Source: Paramarasmius palmivorus
Taxonomy: Eukaryota; Basidiomycota; Agaricomycetes; Agaricales; Marasmiaceae
DNA: 64,000 nt
Direction of reading: 5' to 3'
Assembly (NCBI GenBank): GCA_037176845.1
Contig: JAYKXP010000015.1
Span: 682,001-746,000, forward strand
Below, piece after piece: positions 46,940 through 58,529 of this stretch; position 1 is the stretch's first letter, and every line of letters starts with the position of its first letter. The position numbers and the translations under genes were made by a program. The notes under the pieces were generated by a model. It saw nothing but the letters and a program-made list of their open reading frames with translations. It searched no databases and was not told where the DNA came from.

Positions 46940-49097
46940 TACTTGCACAAGAGGATGCTAAGTGGCCTGGTAAATAGTGAGCGACTGGAAAGCTTTCTTA
47001 TACGATTGGAACGGCGGTGCTTACTGGAGCAGACGTAATGACTCCCGTGAGCTCGTGTATGCAGCGAGGACGAGAAAATGCTCGAATGGGGGTGTTCAAG
47101 GGTTTTCGAGAATGGAGCTAAGATGGGAAACCCGCTTCTTGGTCAAACCACCAAGCACGGGTCTACCAGTGAATGAGAGCGTCTATCGCAGATACGATCA
47201 GTTGGTTAGGGTATAGGCACCCTAAACACTGGGCGAGAGTGATCACGCTTCAATGGAAAGCACCGTTCGAACGGACGTTATCATCCTCTCGTGGAAGCAT
47301 GTACTTCCCATCGAGTTTGATCAGAAGGATCACTAAAAACTCCAGACGCAGCCAAACTTAGTACTGAACTTACCATCGAAAGCCAAACAGGCCTTAAAAG
47401 CCCCGTAGTTGAAGCGTGAACTGCGAACGGGCAGAAACCAAGAATGGGCTAGGAGGCGTGTACGCGCAGAGAATGAAAAGTGAACGAGACACGAGTTGAG
47501 AACAGGGATCAAATGATAAATCACGCACCTCAGGTAGCCCAATGAGCGCTTATCGACACAGGCCTGCCGCCTGCGTAAACCGGCGTAGTTCCTGCCGGTG
47601 TTTGGCATGCGGTTCTAGAGATCCAGCGCTTCAGCTTGACAATGGAAGTAGCTCAGTTGAGATTTTGCTTGGTTCAATTTGGTAAATTATGGGACAACGT
47701 CCGAAAGAAGCTGCTACGGAGATGCAAAACATACACAAAATTTCATATTAGAAAGCGCTCGATTCAGTGGGTTATTGCATTCACCATTCCATGTTCAAGT
47801 TGCCCCTAATTTGCATGCGGTTTGACCATGATCACCAAGACCGACAGGCAGAGCCCCTGTGGTGATTTGAGTAAATTGCTGTTTTATAGCGCAACTTATT
47901 GGATAGCACAGAAGACATACCAATCATGGAGGTATTGTCTGCCAGATGTATCGCATAAGCATGAAAGTCTGAAAGACGGTTCTCCTTGTCCATCAGAACC
48001 AATAAAGACTGTTGCCGTTAAACTCTCACCGTGAAAGCGTTGTCTCTTTCCGACATCATACGGATGGATTTCCGTACCAGTGTGGTTATTCGGGAAAGCT
48101 CCGCCTGTGATGTCTTCGAAACTTCAACGAATGTCATCAATCGGTGCCTACTTGTTTTCCACACAATTTGCCAATGATACAAACTGGATGGTGATGCAGA
48201 GACTGATGGTCTGTCCAGATCGAGGGTGTTAGTGAGTGGCCACCACCTCCGCGCTTAGCACTAATGAGCGCCCGAACATTTTGCTTTACCAAGAAAAACG
48301 TTGTATCTGGTATTGGAACCACCGGTACGCAAATGTTTAGCTCCTATTCAGGTCCTATCGCTGGGTTCCGTGTCATGGTATGACAAGTACTGAATAACGC
48401 TGTAACAGCCCCCTCGCAATGAGTTACGCGAAGTTGCGACTGAATAAAGAGGTATTGTATTACTTCTGCGTGGAAGCTTGGATCTAGCGAAGCATGTACA
48501 GCAGAACATGTGTACAGAACGCAGCTGTCACAAATCCAGTGAGTTTTGGATAGGTATTGAATATCGTTGTACTTACTAGGCAGCAAAAAAGCCGTTTAAA
48601 CTACAACCGTCTTCGTGAGTTCCACACAGCGCTAAAGGAAGGTACAATCGAAGCAAAGCAAGTCAGCGAGATCACCAATGGGTAAAACTGTTTCTCCGTA
48701 GTCCGTACCGCGACCGGCTTCTCGTTTGTCTGATCAATACCCACATATTGATCAAAGGAGACGAGAAACTAACCGTCTACAACCCTGCTGTACGCGCTGA
48801 AGAATGCTTTCATGAAGTCAGACGCGCCAGAATATCGTCCCTTGCTGGATGGATCTATTTGAATTAAATAACTACACCACTCAAGTTATCGCTTTATGTA
48901 TACACACCGTATCGTTGTCAAGAACCTGCTCGAAGTATTCACACAGAAGTTGCTGTGAACATCGTGAACACGTCTCAAATTTGTACTCTGCAAGGTCCAA
49001 ACAGAAAGCAGGTGATATCTTCCTAAACCGTGAAGAGGCGGCGTATAACTCGTATGCTAGAATAGTTAAGGGACAGACCCCGAATGAAGAGCGTTTT

Positions 49098-49220
49098 AGC
49101 ATCGTCTAGAGTAGGCGGTGATAATGAGGGGATATGAAGTCTGAGTAAGCTTCCAGAAAGCTACAGAGGGCGACCATTGACTGATGGGAGTGGGCGTAGC
49201 AAAGAGGAAGCATCGGTGCC
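49098..49220. repeat. copy A of a ~125-bp dispersed repeat
   Basis: By eye this aligns at roughly 70% with 53102-53230. Shared blocks include gtaggc, gataatgag.ggata, gaa.g.tacaga.ggcgacca, and gaag.atc.gtg at the end. Similarity stops outside these limits. Both copies lie in the same orientation. Confidence 0.55.
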
Positions 49221-49590
49221 ATGGTGGACCGTTCCGGCTGAATCTGAGTCGGTCTTGATAATTTGCTTTGTTATTCTGGTTCTGTTTCCCTGTTGCTCTT
49301 TCATGAGTCCTTCTTCTTCTTTTTGCGTCGCTTGAGCTCAGTATGAGCTTTTAACTTGATGTTTTGGCTCATAGCTCCTGCGAATCCTCCCGAGGCGACT
49401 GCCTAAGCGCCTAAGACCTACTCTATGTTACGGTCACTTGGGTAGTTGTGCAAAACGAAGACGGCTTACAATGACGGTTCTTGTAACTTTCTGATTCGTG
49501 CTGACTCGTAGAAGACTCGGCCTCGGCGTGTTGTTTGAACCAGTCTATAGACTATACGTTGTGGTAGTGTGGTCAAGGTAATAGCATCGC

Positions 49591-49616
49591 CTGTCACTGT
49601 CACTGTCACTGTCACT
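49591..49616. repeat. short tandem repeat (CTGTCA)n
   Basis: Four perfect CTGTCA units plus a partial fifth. Confidence 0.9.
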
Positions 49617-51656
49617 CCCCTAAACAGTAACTTTCCCGCGCTCACTTTTTTGCTCCACAACGATAACAGCTTATCACAATTTGGACGTCCTCGTTATACC
49701 CATTTTTACACCCACTGAACTTTGTCGCAGAGATTGATTGTGGATTCCTAGGTGTTTCGCTTTCGTTGATAACACCATTCATAGCGAGTCTAATTCCTTG
49801 TTACGATTCCGGTCTAGCTTACTATCTGAGCTAGATACGCTCGATGTGACCAATTTATGGGAGAGAGGATGACAAGGCCTCACAGCTGGGATGAAGAGTT
49901 TTGAGTTTTGGAATTGTTGGGATAGGCAGTTTGGTCGATGTATGTTTCCTGTAGAATACGTTGCTCAACAAATATAGCTGACTCCTTCCTATAGAACATA
50001 CAAGGGTGAAGGTCGTGTATAGAGTGCTTGAGCTTATCTGTCGGGATCCCTTGGAGAGCGGTGAGTTATAGTAGGTGCGGCCGTCAATGTGTGGATCCAT
50101 ATATGTGTGTGCTGACTTTTCCTGGCGGCAGGTCCGAGTCACTGTTTTCATCACCCTTCGTCAGCTTCACAGACGACACAATCAATATTTAGGCCAAACA
50201 AATCATCGACACACTTATCCTCGACCTCTCGGATGTCTTATTCACTTGGTTTGTCGAAACGAAAACCGCTGTTCCGCTTTGGGTGCTTCACAGCATCCTC
50301 CATACCGAGACATGACTCAATTACGAAGGGTTCCAGAAGATGATTGCTTTGCAGCGGTCGGAGAACAAACACATCAAATCCGCGGGCACAAGCAACCTCT
50401 TCTAGCTGGTCATCCATAGTGGAGTAGATACGACACTTGAAACCTCGGCGAAAAGTCTACGCCATGCAGTCTCCGGTCCAGGCTGAGAGGTTTTGCGCAC
50501 CAAATCGTCGGATTGGGGTATTCTTATCATATATTCACTTCAGCGGCCGCAGACGAACGTCGAAAACCCGACAGAGGATTGTATCAGCACGTTCTCGAAG
50601 AATAGGAGCGGAACCCTTTTTTTATCGATGACAAGGAGAGCGATGTGAATGCGGCTCGTTCACTTCACTGGGTATTCATGGCATCGTGTATGATGATCTC
50701 TGTTCCTTGCTACTACTTTGATTTAACACTCGCTGTGTAGGTGATAAAGTCACAAAATGAGAAAACTGGGGTTTTGTATATATGTATCGATACGAATGAC
50801 ATATGATCCTGGTGTCGTCCGACATCATAGTAAAATCATGCCGTGGAATAGGTTGCAGATGAGAAGCCTTCACTCTCAGTTACCCATAACCATAGCGGGG
50901 TATGACCGGAGTAACTCCATGCCAGTATCTAACGCCTGGAATACCCTGGAAGAAGGTTGGTGCTTAGCTATCATATCGATCAGCGTCGACACGCCCTTCA
51001 CATGTGTAAGTGCAGTTCATCAAAAAGCCAGTTTTGGCGCCCGTTGCTCCGATTTACTGGGTCTTGTCTTCGACCGCCTGCGTATTTCCCTGCAGATCCA
51101 AGCCGCTACGTCAGAAAAAGAAACTCGCCGGAAAGCATATGTAGTACGTTTTCTCCCCAGCCGATGACGGTCCGCATTCCGAGGTGCCATCAACCAGATT
51201 GTAGACGATGGTGCAATTCAATTGACCTCCAAGTCGCGCCATTCAGCCTGGCAAACCCTGCACGTCCCGAACCGCTACAGACCAGGAATTCTAACAGCAG
51301 ATTTTCCTATCCAGGCCTTCCATATATGCGAGCGCTTTGCTACGTGAACCCATCAGAAGAGAACGTTTTGGGACAATGGATTGGCCGTAAGTACATGTTC
51401 AAACGTTCAAGCACTAGGCATGGCAGGCGTGTTTGCTTCCTGAACCAGATTCCGACTGACAATTCGCAATGTTTCGCAAGAGAACAACTCTTCGATGCAT
51501 TATAGGTAAATCCTTTTTGGAGTGGGTATAGGTATACAGTACGTGGATGTATCCAGAGTCATAAATAAGGGCATATTAGAACGTGATGTACAGTACTTTA
51601 CTCCACAGCGATGCACAGAAATACTAAGTACAAAGCGAGCCAACATAGCCAACCTA

Positions 51657-54128
51657 TTACCTCGAATACGGATGGAAACTATGCTGCCCTCTGCTACTCA
51701 TCCTCATCGGCCCGACTCCAGCATTTGTTTGCATCCGGTTGAGACCACCAACGGCATTCATGCCTGGACGAACCATGCCCATCATTCCACCTCCCATTTG
51801 CGCACCCATAGGTCCCATCCCCAATCTCATACCACCTGTCATGCTACCCATGTTGTTCATGCCCCCCATATTCCCCATGTTTCCCATATTTCCCATACCG
51901 TTCATCTGGCTCCCCATCCCCCCTGACATATTAGCGCCCATACCACCCATGCCCATACCATTCACCATGTTCATACCGTTCATCATACCCATGCCTCCCA
52001 TGCCATTCATGCCACCCATCATGTTCATACCATTCATTCCGTTCATACCACCCATACCCTGATTCATCATGCCCATCATGCCCATCTGGTTCATGTTCAT
52101 GTTCATACCCATCTGGTTCATCGCTCCACCTTGACCAGTACCACCCATCATTCCACGCATATTCGGTCGCTGGCCTTGCATGAACATCGCCATGGGGTTT
52201 TGCTGCTGCTGCTGAATGAACGGTACGTTCGTCGCCTGTAATCGGTTCTCGAAAGTCTCTCCCCGGTTTCCAGTGCCCACCGGCGTACCACCGCCAAGAG
52301 CGCCTGTCATATTTCTCGCCTGGTCTCGTTGGCTCCTCGGCTGTGCCGCCTTGACCTCAATCTGATATGATACCAAAATCACTTGAATTGATCGGTACGG
52401 TGATGCGTGGATCCACGCACCTGCTTTTCGTCCATAATCAACGCCTTCCCAATTAGCTGATCTGTGTTAGTCGCGTCTTCGAACGTGACAAACCCGAAGC
52501 CTTTTGATCTCCCCGTCTCACGGTCAAGCATTACAGTTGCATCTACGACTTTGCCATACGTGCTGAAGAACTCTTTCATCGACTCTGATGTTGTGTTGGG
52601 TGCGAGACCTCCAACAAAGTATCGCGTATTTCGTAGGTGCTCTTCTCGAGGAATCGCTCTTTTTGGGTCAATCTAAGGGACGAACAAGTCAGTTTACTGC
52701 ACCTGAGATAATGGATTGGGACACACCGTCTTGCCGTCAAGAATATGCTCAGAAGTTATCACAGAATTTACCACAGATCCATCCTCAAAAGTCAAGAAAG
52801 CGAACCCTCTAGAGGTTCCAGAAACATCTCGCATGATAGTACATGCATCGACCTTGATAGGATGCACAAGACATTGATCAGTCTGATTTCCTGCAGGATA
52901 CGGACAGAAAGCAGGAGGTTATACCTTTCCAAACTGTGAAAAGTACTTTGCGAGACCTTCTACTCGAATGAAAGACAAAAAACGTCGATTAGCGGTAGAT
53001 AGCATATGAGCATTTGAGGATAGAGTACCATCTGTCGTGTCCCAAGATAGACCTCCGATGAAGAGTTTGCTAGCAAGTGTTTCGACCGCAGAGAGTAGTA
53101 GAGCATCGTATAAGGAAGAAGTAGGCAGAGATAATGAGAGGATACGCAGTCGGAGCAGATGTCACGAAGGTTACAGAAGGCGACCATGAGAGTGGATGTA
53201 GTAGAATGAAGAAGTGAAGTATCAGTGTCACGATAAGCGTAAAGAGAGCGGAAAAAGAGACATCTCGTAGACAACACTATCATCGATATTCTACCATGTA
53301 GCTGCCGAATATCCAAAATAGTGACGTGAACAAAGACAATCCACGATCAAAGCAACACAACTACGAGGCGAACGCGTCGTGTGTCCATGTGCCATGCGGT
53401 AGCGTGACATAACACAACGAGCCGTAGTGTTCGTGGACTAAGGCACTGATATGGGCAGCCCATTGCAAGGGAAAGAAACATCCAGAAGTAATTTCAACAG
53501 CATGCTTACCCATGGTCGTGCATTTCCGACGGTTTCATCCCAAAGACGGTCCCGCCGCTTGATTCCAGCGTGGCTATGGGCGCTGTACCATTGGCACTCG
53601 TGATCCCATTCGCACCACTGGATCCGGAAACATTCCGTTGCTGTCTTTCCTGGCTCGGTGTCTGCTGATATGCAGAGAATTGTTGAGCTATCTGGGCAGA
53701 GTACGACAACCCGTTGCCGTTCTGATTCTGATTCCCTGTTTGAACACTCCCATTTTCACCGTCCGTATCTTTCGGCGTTGAGCTTTGGCTTGAAGCATCT
53801 GTTGATTTATTTGGAGTGGCTGCTGTTAAGAATGTCAGTCGGTGGGACCACAAGAGTGAAAACGGCGCACCTTGGGGTTTCTTCTCATCCTCATTGGAGA
53901 CTGTTGTAGTCGACGTTGACGAGGCATCAGCTGTTGTCAGCTGTTCGAAACCTTCCGGGTCCTGGAATTGGAATTCATCGTCCGCTGAGGTTTCCACTTT
54001 GGTAGTTAGCAAGGCGTCTTCGTCGTCGCCATAAATATCTGTCAAAAATTGTGGGTCAAGGTCGGAAGAAGATAAAGTGAGGTGGTATTACCCCCATATA
54101 AGTCAGAATCGAGGGCAGCCTTAGACAT
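51657..54128 (-). CDS. HRP1/Nab4-like RNA-binding protein with two RRMs
   Basis: Eight exons give 558 aa: 54128-54092, 54038-53871, 53822-53510, 53069-53029, 52959-52925, 52852-52727, 52672-52421, 52361-51657. RRM1 (about 174-245) has RNP2 LFIGGLSW and RNP1 RGFAFLTF; RRM2 (about 257-324) has RNP2 YFVGGL and RNP1 KGFGFVTF. The junction IDPKRAIPREE between them is the HRP1/DAZAP-type linker. The N-terminus is acidic; the C-terminus is a Met/Gly/Asn-rich, low-complexity, probably phase-separating tail (repeats of GMNGM, MGGMN). Such proteins bind UA-rich RNA and act in 3'-end formation, export and mRNA decay. The third intron (53070-53509) is 440 nt, about eight times the local norm, and carries repeat copy B. 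Confidence 0.92.
53102..53230. repeat. copy B of the ~125-bp dispersed repeat, inside an hrp1 intron
   Basis: Lies within the 440-nt third intron of the HRP1-like gene, near its 3' end. It aligns with 49098-49220 (see that entry). Its ends do not coincide with splice sites. Confidence 0.55.
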
Positions 54129-54804
54129 GTCGTTGGGAACGATAGGAGAGGAAGAAAGAGGACAGGGACAAGAATGAGCTGTCCGTGCCGTGACCTGGAC
54201 GGCTGTCACAGTGACAAAGAACTGCACAAACGAGGAAGACCGTTCCCACGCTAGGTTATCGAACAACCACCACGACGCGTCTTGAGCAAGTCTCGAGACA
54301 CAGACAAAAAAACTTCCAGTCGTTCTTTTGACGGCTCTTTTCTTTTTCGAGATTCCATACCACCATATCTAGGCTAGCCCTTGCTACAATTGAATGTACA
54401 TTCATCGAGTCTACAAGGTGTCCATCAAGACTACTATTAGCATTGGTATTGTTCCTCTACCTTCATGTTGGCAGTAGTTCAGACTTTCATTCCCTATAAC
54501 AGGATAAGCTGCAGCGGTCAAGCGGGAAAATCAATCCATCAAGAAGCTCGGGATGTCACCAGATACGCACTTATCAGGGAATCGCTGCTAGCACACCAAC
54601 AAAACGTTATCTAATTTGTACGTGATTCACGGGTGGTGTTTACCATAGTGCGCGATACTAATCCGACCAAAAGGGCCATAGGATGTCAACAGCGTCAAGC
54701 GCCTTATCTATTTCAATTTGACCGCGTGACGGTCTTTCAAGGAACTATACTTAGAACCACGCAGCCATCAAAAGACGCTGTTTAACTTCTCTTCCTTTGC
54801 CTTG
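54129..54804. other. divergent promoter region between hrp1 and the permease
   Basis: The HRP1-like start (54128, minus) and the permease start (54805, plus) are divergent, separated by 676 bp. No gene is seen between. No clear TATA box on either side. Confidence 0.5.
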
Positions 54805-56957
54805 ATGTCGCAAGGAGACGTTGAAAATGCTGCTCATTCCCAGAGACACACTTCCGTCACCTCTCCTACCAATGCACCGGATTCTGCCCTTGAATCTGAC
54901 AGGCGCCTCCTGGAACTAGGATACAAGCCCGAATTCCGTCGTGAAATGTCGCTATTCGGAGTGTTGGGTATCTCGTTCTGTGCTATCGGCATTCTTACCG
55001 GGATGAGCAGCGCTTTTCAGACTGGTTTGTTTTCCGGTGGACCTCTTGGTGCGCAAACTGTAATTTCTCCACTTACCTGGCCTAACCGCTTTCACACAGG
55101 TCTGTTCTGGGGATGGAATGTCAGTTCTTGTAACACGCTATCGCGGCTTCGTACTCACTGTCTGAACCGTGACCAGATACGCTCCTTGTTCATGCTATTC
55201 ATCGCAATGAGCCAGGCCGAAATATGCAGTGCGTTGTGAGTACTCATTAGTCAAAGATTTCAAGTACACCTCTGATGGCGTATCCCTCCTCAGTCCAACG
55301 ATGGGTGGCCTATACTTTTGGGTTTGCAAGATGAAGCCAGACCTCCCGGTCCTTGGATGTACGTACTATTATTGTTCCTACAGCATTGATCTCATGCTCT
55401 TCTCACATAGTCTGCACCGGTTGGATCTACTCCATCGCTATGACACTAACTGGAACATCCGGAAACCTAAGGTACGACTCATGTTTGACCATTTTTCATC
55501 TATACTGATGTTGACCTGGGCAGCACTGCTCTCTACCTAGCATCACTCGCAGAAGTTGGACAAGGAAGAACGCTGAGTCGCGTAGAAATTGCCGCTATCG
55601 CTTGGGGCGTGAACATCCTATCTGGGATCATCAACACCATTGGCACGAAAGCGATAGGGAGGATGAGTTCTTTCAACATTTGGTGGACATTGGCTGGGAC
55701 ATTCGTACTGGTGATAACTCTTCTTGTGAGAGCACCGGAGAAGGTGCGTTGATTGACCCATTGGACTCTATTGAGACATTGACCCTCTTGCAGAACACAG
55801 CCACTTTCGTCTTTACGGACTTTGAAAAGTACGCTAGTTTAGTCACCGCGGAAGATTTCCTACTCAACAAGTTATTAGTTTTACTGGATGGGGCTCCAAG
55901 GGTTTCGTCGTCCTACTGGGGTTCCTTCAGGTGAGCTTCCGTCCTGCACTTACTACATATGACATTCTTACATTTGTGGTAGGCTGTATATTCTCTTGAA
56001 GGAAGCGAGACTGCGGGTCAGGTCGCCGAGGAAGCCAAGCGTGCTGAATTTCTCGCACCCATAGCGGTAGTTTCCAGCATCGTTGGTTCATGGCTCATCG
56101 GTCTGGCGTACATGCTTGCATTGCTCTTCTCCGTGCAAAGCATCCCAAGCATTCAATCTACCTCTTTTGCTATACCTATAGCTCAACTATACTACGACGC
56201 CGTTGGCCCAAAACTGACACTCATGTGTCTTACGGTCATTTGTCTGGCCCAATTTATGGCAGCTGTAACCGCCTTTACGGCCAGCTCAAGACTGTTTTAC
56301 GCGTTGTCTAGAGACAACGCCTTCCCGGCAAAGAAGGCGTTTATGGCCCTCAACCGATTCCAGGCGCCTTATGTGGGCGTGTGGTTATCGGTCTTGGTAG
56401 GGTGCGTTATTTCGTGTGCGTACATTGGCTCTGTTATCGCTGTAAGTGGGTGGTACCTGAGCTGCATTCCAATGCTCACCTGCCGTTACTTATCAGTTCA
56501 ACGCGATTCTATCATCGGCTGCCGTAGCTGTCATGTTGGGATATCTCCAGCCGATTATCATACGCGTGTTTTGGCCGTCTGCGTATGTAGTATTTTCGCC
56601 CTTCAATCGTATTCTTATCTCATGGTGTATGCCAGCCTCAGTGTTCGAGGGCCATTCCATTTGGGGCAATGGTCGTGGATAGTCAACGCCTTGAGTTTTG
56701 GGGTGCGTCATCTCTTTACTTCAATTGCTCGCCAGCTCAAATCACTGTAGTTCACTGTTTTCATTTGTATTCTCTTTATTCTTCCGACAGCGCGTCCGGT
56801 AACGAAGGACAATATGAATTATGCTGTCGTATCCATTGGTGGTCTACTGTTGATCGTGGCCCTTACTTGGGCTTTCTGGGGACGCTATCGCTTCAGAGGG
56901 CCGGTTCATACGAATATTACATTCGAGGAGCAGTCAGTCGACGAGAAGGCAGAGTAG
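54805..56957 (+). CDS. amino-acid/GABA/choline-type permease (APC family)
   Basis: Twelve exons give 524 aa: 54805-55048, 55100-55119, 55177-55235, 55294-55358, 55411-55471, 55524-55743, 55794-55828, 55879-55930, 55983-56441, 56497-56582, 56636-56702, 56751-56957. The stop is TAG. A hydrophilic N-terminus leads to LESDRRLLELGYKPEFRREM and then about 12 hydrophobic segments. Family motifs: FGVLGISFCAIGILTGMSS, GGPLGLFWGWN, AMSQAEICSAFPTMGGLYFW, IPSIQSTSFAIPIAQ, ASSRLFYALSRDNAFP and RGPFHLGQWSW. This is the fungal UGA4/HNM1-like branch importing GABA, choline or amino acids at the plasma membrane; the substrate cannot be assigned. Most introns are 48-59 nt and cut conserved motifs. Confidence 0.9.
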
Positions 56958-57019
56958 CTTCACAAGTGGTCGTGTTCCGACGTTTACAAGTAATGAAAAC
57001 TACATTGAACAATTCTCGT

Positions 57020-57633
57020 TTAGGTGCTGAACGTGAACCTCTGAGCCCCGGGGACAACACCACATGTTCCAACAAAGAGGTTATCTGAAGGTGCTCTGTC
57101 CACCTGGAGACATAGGCTGGTATCTGCCTGGGGCTTGATGTTGCAGTTAGTTGCAATTACCGTTCCAGGAGCTGCAGTAGATGCTTCGGCCGGGCATGTT
57201 TCACAGTCGATTTGGAATTGCTGGGATCTGACATCGAACGCGTTAGTATATGGCATCGAGTGATATGTGGATGAAGGACTGACAGAGGAATCAGTGTATC
57301 CGCAGTAGCACCCATCGTAACGGTGTTGTCAGCGTTGCGGGTAAGAGCGACACTGGTGTCATCGATATCCCTATGAGTGGCGTCAACACCGAAGAAGACA
57401 AGGAGCGTGGAATAGACAAACCTGAATACGTAGGCAGAGGCAGGCAGTCCAATCAGCTGAATGATATCCCAGAAGGGTGCTGGAGAACCATGGCCACGAC
57501 CACCGGGAGTAACGAATCCATTCGCTCCGATGATACTGATGCCAGCACCAAGGCTGGGCGAGCATGCAGCATGAGCGCCTGAGGCGAGAGCAACGAGCGA
57601 AACAGCGACAGCAGGAAGAGCGCGAACGTGCAT
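57020..57633 (-). CDS. small secreted cysteine-containing protein
   Basis: Exons 57633-57422, 57370-57284 and 57227-57020 give 168 aa, stop TAA. The start MHVRALPAVAVSLVALASG followed by AHA|AC is a clear signal peptide. The mature part has six Cys (ACSPS, DCETC, TNCN, SLC, GTC), a Gly-rich N-terminal region and an ending GAQRFTFST. No enzyme motif. Proteins of this size and make-up are common in mushroom secretomes, with mostly unknown roles. Its stop is 62 bp from the permease stop, tail to tail, so the 3'UTRs probably overlap. Confidence 0.85.
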
Positions 57634-57670
57634 CCTTATTTACTGAGACTTGGAAGCCCTCCTTCTACGC

Positions 57671-57676
57671 TTTATA
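57671..57676 (-). promoter_or_regulatory. TATA box of the small secreted protein gene
   Basis: TATAAA on the minus strand, about 38 bp upstream of the ATG at 57633. Confidence 0.5.
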
Positions 57677-58529
57677 CATGGTCGGGTATAGCCAAGTAGG
57701 AGTAGTCAGCAGCCAAGATTAGAGTATGGGTAGAGTTAAGGATCTTTCCCTGAGTTTCCGTGCCACTGAATGAATTGAGCCCTCAATTAGCCGTTCACGC
57801 CTGGGAATGGACTAGGTGAGTGTTCGCCGAAAGTGCTCTTCAGACTCCAGGGAAGCCTCCGTCAAAGCAAATCCTTGTGGTCGAACCAAATGGTTATGAA
57901 ACACGTCGAGACCACTTTCTTTGAGTGGTGCACGATGGCAACGCGTTATACAGGGTGGCGGCCGGTAATAGGAGCATCGAGCGGGTAGGTTTGCTCATGC
58001 CGTCGCTAGTGAACTTGTTTTTTTTGAACTTTTGAATTACCTGCTAACTGGTCATGATCGGGTATACGCAGTCATACATTGTGCCTAGAATGTTCTATTG
58101 GCAACATTGAGACCAAACAATAGGTCAAAAACGTAGACTATCTACCGAACAGCTTTCACTTCTGTTCAGCTGAATACCAACGCCAAGTACTAGTAGAAAA
58201 CATGGGTAGACTCACACAAGGAGTCGACAGATTGAGGTAAATATCTGGCTGGGAAGGCTACCGTGACACGTAAAGTAATATAAAGGCTGTTCGTTAGATA
58301 TGGAGATGGATCCCGTTTGTCTATACCTCCGGACGCTCAAGCTGCAGCCTCTTAGAACCTGCGCCGGATCTTCCAGTACAACATCCTTTACCTAATACGG
58401 AAGAGCAATCCAAGAGCAATCCCTCCCGGAACAACACCATCTGCACGAAGCCACTTCAAGTGGATGACAGGGTATAATTGCAAAACACCGGCAAAGGACA
58501 TCAAGACTATCAAACTAAGACTTGAATCT
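57677..58529. other. intergenic, no gene seen
   Basis: About 0.85 kb, including the upstream side of the small secreted protein gene. No frame longer than 60 codons with any support. Confidence 0.5.

Larger units (their letters stand above)
46940..51656. other. 4.7-kb gene-poor tract with small repeats
   Basis: The longest empty stretch of the window. Frames include plus 50075-50419 (114 codons), plus 50757-51167 (136) and plus 50957-51505 (182 codons, the longest). They overlap one another and show no family motif. A copy of a ~125-bp repeat (49098-49220) and a short tandem repeat (49591-49616) lie here. Some frames may be remnants of old genes. Confidence 0.4.

Noticed and set aside
49591..49616. 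CTGTCA tandem repeat as a CRISPR-like or regulatory array
   Set aside because: Six-bp perfect units without spacers; a simple microsatellite.
51739..52062. Plus-strand Pro/Ile/Met-rich ORF of 107 codons
   Set aside because: Antisense to the Met/Gly/Asn-rich tail of the HRP1-like protein.
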